A stretch of 5,978 nucleotides of DNA from Pseudomonadota bacterium (GTDB lineage Bacteria > Pseudomonadota > Gammaproteobacteria > Burkholderiales > Burkholderiaceae_D): positions 1 to 5,978 of the forward strand of contig JAEWBA010000002.1 of assembly GCA_023391395.1 (NCBI GenBank). The letters are read 5' to 3'. The notes under the pieces are model-generated. The model was given only the letters and a program-made list of their open reading frames with translations, was not told the DNA's origin and searched no databases. A program made the position numbers and the translations under genes. This document shows positions 1 to 5,634 of the stretch, piece after piece (the first letter of the stretch is position 1; each line of letters starts with the position of its first letter).

Positions 1-278
1 TGCGCGGGCTTGAACTCCCAGGGGCCGCGCGCGTTGGCGTCGAACTCCACGGTGATGGTGCGGCTGGTGTCCACCTGCGTGTTGACCGGCACCCGGGCCA
101 GCGGCCCGGCCGTGCCGTTGCCCGGCACCAGGCGCTCGGACAGGGTCAGGATGTTGATGCCCGTCGCCTCGCAGATGCGCTTGTAGATGGGGATGAGCGA
201 GTAGCCGAAGGCGAACATGCCCAGCGTGATGACGGCCAGCTTGCCGACCATGCGCAGGTTCTCGTGCTTCAGGCCCAT
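1..278 (-). CDS. ctaG: Cytochrome c oxidase assembly protein CtaG (Cox11 family), 5' part
   Basis: This is the first 92 codons of a Cox11/CtaG protein; the rest lies beyond the left edge. In this family the protein is a membrane-anchored copper chaperone that delivers copper to the CuB site of oxidase subunit I. The visible part has a short basic cytoplasmic N-terminus, one membrane helix at about residues 13-32, then the conserved IYKRICEATG stretch with a Cys at residue 36. The family signature NTQVDTSRTITVEFDAN follows at residues 66-82. The copper-binding CxC-type motif expected further on is not in the window. The ATG at 278 is supported by an AAGGGGA Shine-Dalgarno sequence about 5 bases upstream. 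Only 15 bp separate it from the stop of the small membrane protein upstream, so the two are probably co-transcribed and translationally close. A subunit III gene (ctaE) would be expected beyond the left edge, but this cannot be seen. Confidence 0.93.
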   Translation of the reverse strand, partial: MGLKHENLRMVGKLAVITLGMFAFGYSLIPIYKRICEATGINILTLSERLVPGNGTAGPLARVPVNTQVDTSRTITVEFDANARGPWEFKPA

Positions 279-293
279 GGCTGTCCCCTTTCC

Positions 294-407
294 TCAGCCC
301 AGCCAGACCATGCGCAGCACGAAGCCGGCGAAGAAAACCAGCGCCAGCGAGGCCAGGATCAGCGCCAGGCGCAGGTTGGCTTTTCTCTTGTCTTCGGGCA
401 GGGGCAT
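294..407 (-). CDS. Small single-helix membrane protein, likely cytochrome oxidase small assembly protein
   Basis: This is a 37-residue ORF filling the gap between ctaD and ctaG. It has a charged N-terminus (MPLPEDKRKANLR), then one hydrophobic helix from about residue 14 to 35, and ends in RMVWLG. Small proteins of this layout sit at this position in many Burkholderiales oxidase operons and are annotated as 'cytochrome oxidase small assembly protein'; their exact role is poorly defined. I place the start at the ATG at 407 because a GGAG lies 9 bases upstream. An in-frame ATG at 422 would give 42 residues but has no clear ribosome binding site. The gene begins 29 bp after the ctaD stop and ends 15 bp before ctaG. 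The positive-inside rule would put the N-terminus in the cytoplasm. The coding call rests on position, ribosome binding site and membrane helix; the functional name is inferred. Confidence 0.78.
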   Translation of the reverse strand: MPLPEDKRKANLRLALILASLALVFFAGFVLRMVWLG

Positions 408-436
408 GGCGGAGCGCTCCATGGCGGGGCCTGGCT

Positions 437-2059
437 TCAGCCGATCACGCGCGTGGCGGTGGCGTCGAGCCTGGGCGGCACTTCATAGGTGTGGAAGGGC
501 GCGGGCGAGGGCACCTCCCACTCCAGCCCCTCGGCGGCTTCCCAGGGGCGCTGGGGCGCGGGCGCGCCGCGTCCGCGCATGGCGGGCACGACCACGAACA
601 GGAAGAAATACACCTGCATCAGGCCGAAGCCGAAGGCGCCGAGCGAGGCGATCATGTTGAAGTCGGCAAACTGCATGGGGTAGTCGGCGTAGCGACGCGG
701 CATGCCCGCCAGCCCCAGGAAGTGCATGGGGAAGAAGGTGATGTTGAAGGTGATCATCGAGCCCCAGAAGTGGATGCGCCCGCGCGTCTCGCTGTACATG
801 ACGCCGGTCCACTTCGGGCTCCAGTAGTAGTAGCCCGCAAACAGGGCGAACAGCGAGCCGGCCACCAGCACGTAGTGGAAGTGCGCCACGACGTAGTAGG
901 TGTCCTGCAGCTGGATGTCGATCGGGGCCACCGCCAGGATCAGGCCGGTGAAGCCGCCCATGGTGAAGACGAAGATGAAGCCGACCGAAAACAGCATGGG
1001 CGTCTCGAAGGTCATCGAACCGCGCCACATGGTCGCAACCCAGTTGAAAACCTTCACGCCGGTCGGCACGGCGATCAGCATGGTCGCGTACATGAAGAAC
1101 AGCTGGCCGGTCACCGGCATGCCGGTGGTGAACATATGGTGCGCCCAGACGATGAAGGACAGGATCGCGATCGAGGCGGTCGCGTACACCATCGAGGCGT
1201 AGCCGAACAATTGCTTGCGCGCGAAGGCCGGAATGATCTGCGACACGATGCCGAAGGCCGGCAGGATCATGATGTAGACCTCGGGGTGGCCGAAGAACCA
1301 GAAGATGTGCTGGTACATCACCGGGTCACCGCCGCCTGCGGCGTTGAAGAAGGAAGTGCCGAAGTGACGGTCGGTCAGCGTCATGGTGATGGCGCCTGCC
1401 AGAACCGGCATCACGGCGATCAGCAGGTAGGCAGTGATCAGCCAGGTCCAGCAGAACATCGGCATCTTCATCAGCGTCATGCCGGGAGCGCGCATGTTCA
1501 GGATCGTGACGATGATGTTGATCGCACCCATGATCGAGGATGCACCCATGATGTGCACGGCGAAGATGGCCATGTCCATGCCGATGCCCATCTGCGTCGA
1601 CAGCGGTGCATACAGCGTCCAGCCGGCCGCAGTGGCGCCACCGGGAACCAGGAAGGAGCCGAGCAGCAGGACGGCCGCCGGAGGCAGCAGCCAGAACGAG
1701 AAATTGTTCATCCGCGCGAAAGCCATGTCGGAGGCGCCGATCTGGAGCGGGATCATCCAGTTGGCGAAACCGACGAAGGCCGGCATGATCGCACCGAACA
1801 CCATGATCAGACCGTGCATGGTGGTCAACTGATTGAAGAACTCGGGCTGCATCAGTTGCAGGCCGGGCTGGAACAGTTCGGCGCGAATGCCCAGCGCCAA
1901 GACGCCGCCCGACATCAGCATGATGAACGAGAACCACAAGTACAGCGAGCCGATATCCTTGTGGTTGGTGGCGAACAGCCAGCGGCGCCAGCCATGCGGA
2001 TGGTCGTGCGCGTGGTCGTGAGAATGGTCGTGTGCGTGATCGACTACGGTGGTGCTCAT
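437..2059 (-). CDS. ctaD: Cytochrome c oxidase subunit I (CtaD/CoxA), A1-type heme-copper oxidase
   Basis: This 540-residue protein is the catalytic subunit of the proton-pumping terminal oxidase in the inner membrane, reducing O2 to water at a heme a3-CuB centre. All expected ligands are visible: His82 (heme a, in TTMHGLIM); His258, His307 and His308 (CuB); and His393 (heme a3) with His395 (heme a) in AHFHYVL. The motif GHPEVY at 257-262 carries Glu260 of the D-channel and Tyr262, expected to be cross-linked to His258, which marks the A1 subclass. Asp111 with Asn118/119 matches the D-channel entrance and Lys336 in PTGVKVFNW the K-channel. About 12 membrane helices are present and the length is normal. 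The N-terminus is unusual, with His at every second residue from 8 to 22. The ATG at 2059 follows an AGGAG by 6 bases. The gene lies 64 bp after ctaC and is probably in the same transcript. The final ~40 codons are extremely rich in G/C third positions. Confidence 0.98.
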   Translation of the reverse strand: MSTTVVDHAHDHSHDHAHDHPHGWRRWLFATNHKDIGSLYLWFSFIMLMSGGVLALGIRAELFQPGLQLMQPEFFNQLTTMHGLIMVFGAIMPAFVGFANWMIPLQIGASDMAFARMNNFSFWLLPPAAVLLLGSFLVPGGATAAGWTLYAPLSTQMGIGMDMAIFAVHIMGASSIMGAINIIVTILNMRAPGMTLMKMPMFCWTWLITAYLLIAVMPVLAGAITMTLTDRHFGTSFFNAAGGGDPVMYQHIFWFFGHPEVYIMILPAFGIVSQIIPAFARKQLFGYASMVYATASIAILSFIVWAHHMFTTGMPVTGQLFFMYATMLIAVPTGVKVFNWVATMWRGSMTFETPMLFSVGFIFVFTMGGFTGLILAVAPIDIQLQDTYYVVAHFHYVLVAGSLFALFAGYYYWSPKWTGVMYSETRGRIHFWGSMITFNITFFPMHFLGLAGMPRRYADYPMQFADFNMIASLGAFGFGLMQVYFFLFVVVPAMRGRGAPAPQRPWEAAEGLEWEVPSPAPFHTYEVPPRLDATATRVIG

Positions 2060-2082
2060 CTCAAACTCCTAAATTTTATTGA

Positions 2083-2109
2083 GGACGAAGCGCGGATACT
2101 GCTTCGTCC
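2083..2109 (-). repeat. Perfect 9-bp inverted repeat (hairpin) in the ctaC-ctaD gap
   Basis: Positions 2083-2091 (GGACGAAGC) and 2101-2109 (GCTTCGTCC) are exact reverse complements separated by a 9-base loop. On the transcribed (minus) strand the hairpin begins about 14 bases after the ctaC stop and ends about 23 bases before the ctaD start. The bases after the stem (TCAATAAAATTT) are A/T-rich but not a clean T-run. It is therefore better read as an mRNA processing or stability hairpin, or a leaky attenuator, than as a full terminator. The ctaD ribosome binding site lies outside the stem. Confidence 0.6.
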
Positions 2110-2123
2110 CACCATCCCTTGGA

Positions 2124-3284
2124 CTACTTGCGCGCGGCCAGCACTTCGGCCGGTTGAACAATGTTTTCCTGTGCCTTGTTGGACCAGGCATTGCGGGTGT
2201 AGGTAATCACCGCTGCGATTTCCGTATCCGACAGCACGCCCTTCCACGGCGGCATGGCGCCCTTGCCGTTCATCACGATGTCGATCTGCGGGCCCTTGGG
2301 TCCGTTGACCACCGGCGAACCGTCGAGTGCCGCAAAAGCTCCGGGCACGCCCTTGCCGTTGGCCTGGTGGCAGACCGCGCAATTGGCGGCATACACCTTT
2401 TCGCCGCGCTGCTTCAGCTCATCCAGGGTCCAGGTCTTGTTCGGGTCGTCGGCCTTGGCCGCCATTTCCTTTTTCTTGCCTTCCACCCACTTCGTGTAAT
2501 CCTCGTCGCTGACCACGTTGACGACGATGGGCATGAAGGCGTGTTCCTTGCCGCACAACTCGGCGCATTGGCCGCGGTAGACGCCGATCTTTTCGGCGCG
2601 GAACCAGGTGTCGCGCACGAAGCCGGGAATCGCATCCTGCTTCACCCCGAAGGAGGGAATCATCCAGGCATGGATCACGTCGTTGGCAGTCAGGACAATA
2701 CGGACCTTCTTGTTGACCGGCACCACGACCGGGTTGTCCACCTCGATCAGGTAGTTGTCGTTCTTGGTCTGGGTGGCGCCGATGATTTGCTCACGCGGCG
2801 TGGAAAGGGCCGACAGGAAGGAAATCCCCTCCCCTTCGCCCTTCAAGTAGTCGTAACCCCACTTCCATTGCATGCCGGTGACCTTGATGGTGAGGTCAGC
2901 ATTGGAGGTATCCTTCATCGCCACCACCGTCTTGGTGGCCGGCAAGGCCATCCCGATCACGATCAGGAAAGGCACCACGGTCCAGGCGATTTCGACGGCG
3001 GTGCTTTCATGGAAAGTCGCCGGCTTGTGACCCAGGGACTTGCGGTGCTTGAAGATCGAATAAAACATGACGGCGAACACGCCGAGGAAGATCGCCAGAC
3101 AGATGACCAGCATCATGGTGTGCAGGTCGTAGATCTCCTCCGCAATCCTGGTCACCGGCTCGTGGAAATTCAACTGACGCACGGCCGGACCGCCCGGGCT
3201 GTCCACCACCGCCCACGACGGCATGCCCGCCGCCATGAACAAGGCACCGAGCATCAACGATTGGAGGCGCTTCGCATGTTTCAT
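2124..3284 (-). CDS. ctaC: Cytochrome c oxidase subunit II with fused cytochrome c domain (CtaC/CoxB)
   Basis: This 386-residue subunit accepts electrons from periplasmic cytochrome c and passes them through CuA to subunit I. A signal peptide is likely cut after about residue 25 (MPSWA/VVDS). Two membrane helices follow at about 53-77 and 98-116, then a periplasmic cupredoxin domain. The electron-entry aromatic patch is GMQWKWGYDY (137-146). The CuA ligands are all present: His205, Cys240, Glu242 (backbone ligand), Cys244, His248 and Met251. After a charged linker (about 260-290) comes a C-terminal class I cytochrome c domain with CAVCH at 302-306 and a probable axial Met344 in GAMPPW. That extension, about 100 residues, makes this a caa3-like subunit II, common in betaproteobacteria. 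The ATG at 3284 is preceded by GAGGA four bases upstream. The gene lies 30 bp after the DUF2244 gene and upstream of ctaD. Confidence 0.98.
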   Translation of the reverse strand: MKHAKRLQSLMLGALFMAAGMPSWAVVDSPGGPAVRQLNFHEPVTRIAEEIYDLHTMMLVICLAIFLGVFAVMFYSIFKHRKSLGHKPATFHESTAVEIAWTVVPFLIVIGMALPATKTVVAMKDTSNADLTIKVTGMQWKWGYDYLKGEGEGISFLSALSTPREQIIGATQTKNDNYLIEVDNPVVVPVNKKVRIVLTANDVIHAWMIPSFGVKQDAIPGFVRDTWFRAEKIGVYRGQCAELCGKEHAFMPIVVNVVSDEDYTKWVEGKKKEMAAKADDPNKTWTLDELKQRGEKVYAANCAVCHQANGKGVPGAFAALDGSPVVNGPKGPQIDIVMNGKGAMPPWKGVLSDTEIAAVITYTRNAWSNKAQENIVQPAEVLAARK

Positions 3285-3314
3285 AGTTTCCTCAAAAGCC
3301 CAAATTAGAATTCT

Positions 3315-3758
3315 TTATTCTCTGCACGCGAGAGCTTGCCTGAGTTCGCGCGCAAATTCCCGCCGTTTGCGTTCGGTCACAAACCGACCGACCTGGATTT
3401 GCACGCCGCGCGCTTGCAGGCCAACCAGTTCGCCGGACGACTCAGGGACTCTGATGCGCGTGGTACGCGGATCGAGCCTGAATTGCCGCACCTGCTCCGA
3501 CTGAATCAGTTCGATAAGCAGGCAATTGCCGGTCAGCGCGATATGCTCACGATCGGATGCATGGCGGGCATATAGAAAAAATGCCGTCCCCACCGCCAGC
3601 AATTCGAGGATCGCAAACACAAGGACATACCAGGCGCCGCGTGCGGTGAAAACTGCCGCGACGATCAGCGATCCGGCGCATAAAGCGAAATAGAGCATGA
3701 CCAACCGACGCGGCGACATCGAGCAATTCCGGCTCAAAATCCATTCGCGACAAGTCAT
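3315..3758 (-). CDS. DUF2244 family membrane protein
   Basis: This 147-residue protein matches the DUF2244 pattern. It starts with REWILSRNCSMSPRRL, has two membrane helices at about residues 19-37 and 43-63, then RHASDREHIAL and a soluble C-terminal domain containing VGRFVTERKRREFARELRQAL. The family has no established biochemical function. It is the first gene after the promoter near 3800 and lies only 30 bp upstream of ctaC, so it is probably part of the oxidase operon. A role in oxidase assembly or membrane insertion is a guess from position alone. The ATG at 3758 is the earliest possible start, because an in-frame TAG lies two codons upstream. No strong Shine-Dalgarno sequence is seen, so initiation may be weak, or may use the Met at residue 14, which would lose part of the conserved N-terminal motif. 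Confidence 0.88.
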   Translation of the reverse strand: MTCREWILSRNCSMSPRRLVMLYFALCAGSLIVAAVFTARGAWYVLVFAILELLAVGTAFFLYARHASDREHIALTGNCLLIELIQSEQVRQFRLDPRTTRIRVPESSGELVGLQARGVQIQVGRFVTERKRREFARELRQALACRE

Positions 3759-3791
3759 GAACTAACGCCCGATGCAAGCGCTGCGCAAAGC

Positions 3792-3811
3792 TTCGGAAGT
3801 ATAAGTCCGAA
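3792..3811. promoter_or_regulatory. Inverted repeat TTCGGA-N8-TCCGAA around a -10 box, candidate operator
   Basis: Positions 3792-3797 and 3806-3811 form a perfect 6-bp inverted repeat with an 8-base spacer. The spacer contains the putative -10 hexamer of the DUF2244-ctaC-ctaD promoter. A dimeric repressor bound here would block RNA polymerase directly. No regulator can be named from the sequence, and a 6-bp repeat can arise by chance. Confidence 0.35.
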
Positions 3812-3827
3812 CTAGATTTGTTATCAA
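3798..3827 (-). promoter_or_regulatory. Sigma70-like promoter for the DUF2244-ctaC-ctaD operon
   Basis: On the minus strand, TTGATA (3827-3822) and TATACT (3803-3798) are separated by 18 bases. Each hexamer matches the sigma70 consensus at five of six positions. Transcription would start near 3790, leaving a leader of roughly 32 bases before the DUF2244 ATG at 3758. The site falls in the only sizeable non-coding gap upstream of the operon, between the methyltransferase stop and the DUF2244 start. This is a prediction from motif and position only. Confidence 0.55.
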
Positions 3828-3859
3828 GCACAAAAACTTCTGAAAATCCATGCTCCAAG

Positions 3860-4810
3860 TCATGTTTTTGGAAGATCGAAGCGAATGATCTTCTCGCCGC
3901 CCGCCGTGGTGCGCGGGGCCGGCCGGAACGCATGGCCGTACACCACTTCATAAGTCATCGCGATGCGGCCGTCCGCGCCGCGCATGCGCGACAAGGCCTC
4001 GACGATGCGCTGCCATGCACCGCGCCCGAGCAGCCCGCGACGCCGGCTCGAAAGAGGATTCCCACCCCAGGCCCGCACATCACCGAGCAACTTGTCCACG
4101 CTTTCATAGGTAACCGTGATGGTTTCCATATCCATGACCGGCGTCGAAAATCCTGCTCCCACCAGCATGTCGCCGAAATCGTGCATATCGACGAAGGGAA
4201 GCGTCGGAGACGGCATTCCGGCTTCCGCAAAGGCCGCGCGCAATTCCTTGAACGTATCGGGGCCGAAGCAGGAAAACATCAGCAAGCCATCCACTTTCAA
4301 GACACGCCGCCATTCGGCGAATACGCGGTCCGGTTGCGGATGCCAATGCAGTGCCAGATTGGACCAGACCAGATCCACCGCATGCAGCGCAAGCGGCAAC
4401 TGTGCGAAGTCTGCGCACAGCAACTCGGCCCGCGCCTCCGATGCGGAGACAGCGCCCGCCAGCGGCGGCAGCCATTTGCGCAGCACGCGCGTCATCAAAG
4501 ACTGCGCCGCCACCTGCCGCTCGTGCGCGCCGCGCAGCATGGACAGGCTTGCGTCCAGGCCAAGCACTTGCGCCTGCGGGAATTGCTCTTGCAGCAGGGC
4601 CAAGTCAGCACCGTTGCCGCAGCCGGCATCCAGCACGCGCTGCGGATCGATTTTCACGAGACCCAGGCGCTCGTGCATGCGGCCGGCGATTTCACGGCGC
4701 AGGAAATCGGATTCGGCAATTCGCTGCGAGCGGGCGAACAGCGAGCGCACGCGGCGCAGCTCGATAGGAGCGCTGTACGGGGCAGACTCGGAAGAAGGAG
4801 GCAGAGACAC
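3860..4810 (-). CDS. BioC-like class I SAM-dependent methyltransferase
   Basis: The fold is recognisable from motif I VLDAGCGNG (SAM binding, residues 59-67 counted from the GTG start), the acidic motif II LGLDAS (83-88), CADFAQLPL (132-140) and VDLVWSNLALHW (145-156). The SNLALHW block and the C-terminal AMTYEVVYGHAF resemble BioC, which methylates malonyl-ACP to start biotin synthesis. The N-terminal SAPYSAPIELRRVRSLFAR also recalls the related mitochondrial complex I factor NDUFAF5, so the substrate is uncertain. The open frame extends to ATGs at 4882 and 4969, but those add a basic, low-complexity stretch and the longer one runs into comF on the other strand. The GTG at 4810 gives 316 residues beginning MSLPPSSESAPYSAP, which fits the family better, although no Shine-Dalgarno sequence precedes it. 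It is divergent from comF and lies 101 bp upstream of the DUF2244 gene, with no evident terminator between them. Confidence 0.85.
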   Translation of the reverse strand: MSLPPSSESAPYSAPIELRRVRSLFARSQRIAESDFLRREIAGRMHERLGLVKIDPQRVLDAGCGNGADLALLQEQFPQAQVLGLDASLSMLRGAHERQVAAQSLMTRVLRKWLPPLAGAVSASEARAELLCADFAQLPLALHAVDLVWSNLALHWHPQPDRVFAEWRRVLKVDGLLMFSCFGPDTFKELRAAFAEAGMPSPTLPFVDMHDFGDMLVGAGFSTPVMDMETITVTYESVDKLLGDVRAWGGNPLSSRRRGLLGRGAWQRIVEALSRMRGADGRIAMTYEVVYGHAFRPAPRTTAGGEKIIRFDLPKT

Positions 4811-4831
4811 AGGAAGAATCCATGCGCGGGA

Positions 4832-4840
4832 TGAGATAAT
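4832..4840 (+). promoter_or_regulatory. Candidate extended -10 promoter for comF-trmL
   Basis: The stretch TGAGATAAT fits the extended -10 pattern TGnTATAAT with one mismatch in the hexamer. No good -35 box lies 17 bases upstream, which is tolerated for extended -10 promoters. Transcription would begin near 4847, about 34 bases before the comF ATG. The site lies in the 70-bp divergent gap between the methyltransferase and comF. Confidence 0.35.
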
Positions 4841-4880
4841 GTTGGCTAGTTTACACGCTCGCTGACAGCCCCGCTTCCTC

Positions 4881-5624
4881 ATGCTCTCCCGTCTTCGCTT
4901 CTTGCCCCAAGACTTGCTGGCACGCCTGCCCGCAGCCTTGCCGGGACTGTGCGCGCTATGCGGCTCCAACGCTGCGGGAAGCCTGTGCGGCGGCTGTCAT
5001 GCACGCCACTTCGGAAACGGCCAGCCGCGTTGCCGGCAATGCGCGGCGCTACTTCCCGGCAGCGCACGTGAGGACACGGTATGCGGCGAGTGCTTGAAGA
5101 AGCCCCCGGCCTTCGACGCGAGTATTGTGGCAGTCGATTACGCACCGCCGGTGGATCAACTGGTGTTGGCGCTGAAATTCGGGCATCGCCTGGCGCTGGC
5201 GCCACTGCTTGCCCGATTGCTGCACGATGCGATCTTGCAAGCCGGCGGCAGCGCTTTGCCCGAAGTCCTGACGGCAGTGCCGCTGGGGACACGGCGCCTG
5301 CGCGAGCGTGGCTTCAATCAGGCGCTGGAAATCGCCAAACCCTTGTCGCGCGTGCTGGGGGTGCCGCTCGATGCAAGCGTGGCGGCGCGCGTACGCGAGA
5401 CTCAGGCGCAGTCACTGCTGCCTCCAGACGAGCGTCATCGTAATGTCCGCCATGCTTTCGTCGTGCCGGGAAATGCCGCCGAGCGCCTGGGCGGCAAGCA
5501 TGTGGGCGTGGTCGACGATGTCATCACCACGGGCGAAACGCTGAATGAACTGGCCGCCTGCCTGAAACGTTTCGGCGCGGCGCGCGTGAGCAACTTCGTG
5601 TTCGCGCGCACATCGCATAAATAA
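4881..5624 (+). CDS. comF: ComF family protein (zinc ribbon plus phosphoribosyltransferase domain)
   Basis: This 247-residue protein belongs to the ComF/GntX family, cytoplasmic phosphoribosyltransferase-like proteins linked to DNA uptake during natural transformation in some bacteria. The N-terminal part carries four CxxC pairs (Cys24/27, 36/39, 51/54, 68/71), as expected of a zinc-binding module. Family blocks follow: ALKFGHRLALAPLLA (97-111), VPLGTRRLRERGFNQA (133-148) and the PRPP-binding loop VDDVITTGET (211-220). The length is normal for the family and the protein appears intact. The ATG at 4881 is the first possible start after an in-frame TGA at 4863. No clear Shine-Dalgarno sequence is visible, so translation may be modest or begin slightly later. 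It is divergent from the methyltransferase and 10 bp upstream of trmL, with which it is probably co-transcribed. ComF presence alone does not show that the organism is competent. Confidence 0.93.
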   Translation: MLSRLRFLPQDLLARLPAALPGLCALCGSNAAGSLCGGCHARHFGNGQPRCRQCAALLPGSAREDTVCGECLKKPPAFDASIVAVDYAPPVDQLVLALKFGHRLALAPLLARLLHDAILQAGGSALPEVLTAVPLGTRRLRERGFNQALEIAKPLSRVLGVPLDASVAARVRETQAQSLLPPDERHRNVRHAFVVPGNAAERLGGKHVGVVDDVITTGETLNELAACLKRFGAARVSNFVFARTSHK

Positions 5625-5628
5625 GGAG
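5623..5628 (+). promoter_or_regulatory. Strong Shine-Dalgarno sequence that fixes the trmL TTG start
   Basis: AAGGAG overlaps the last two bases of the comF stop codon and lies 6 bases before the TTG at 5635. It is the best ribosome binding site in the right half of the window. It supports a TTG start, since no in-frame ATG occurs until residue 44, well past the conserved SPOUT N-terminus. Confidence 0.8.
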
Positions 5629-5634
5629 TCTTCT

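Noticed and set aside
491..2206. 571-residue open frame on the plus strand opposite ctaD
   Set aside because: It lies antisense to an unmistakable ctaD. Its composition (very rich in His, Arg, Gly, Asp) is typical of a GC-rich shadow frame, and it shows no domain.
2079..3308. 409-residue open frame on the plus strand opposite ctaC
   Set aside because: Shadow of ctaC with low-complexity His/Arg/Asp-rich content, no recognisable motif and no ribosome binding site.
3307..3314. AGAATTCT palindrome with A/T-rich flanks between the DUF2244 gene and ctaC
   Set aside because: An 8-bp palindrome is short enough to be chance. No convincing -35/-10 pair accompanies it, so I do not call an internal promoter.
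3759..3859. Terminator after the methyltransferase stop
   Set aside because: A T-rich stretch (AGTTTTTG on the minus strand) is present, but no stem precedes it, so it is not a convincing intrinsic terminator.
3818..4834. 338-residue open frame on the plus strand opposite the methyltransferase
   Set aside because: The minus-strand frame carries all SAM-methyltransferase motifs. The plus-strand product is Arg/Gln/His-rich with no fold signature.
4811..4969. Upstream extension of the methyltransferase to ATGs at 4882 or 4969
   Set aside because: The added residues are basic and unlike the family N-terminus, and the longest form overlaps the start of comF. The GTG at 4810 gives a better family fit.
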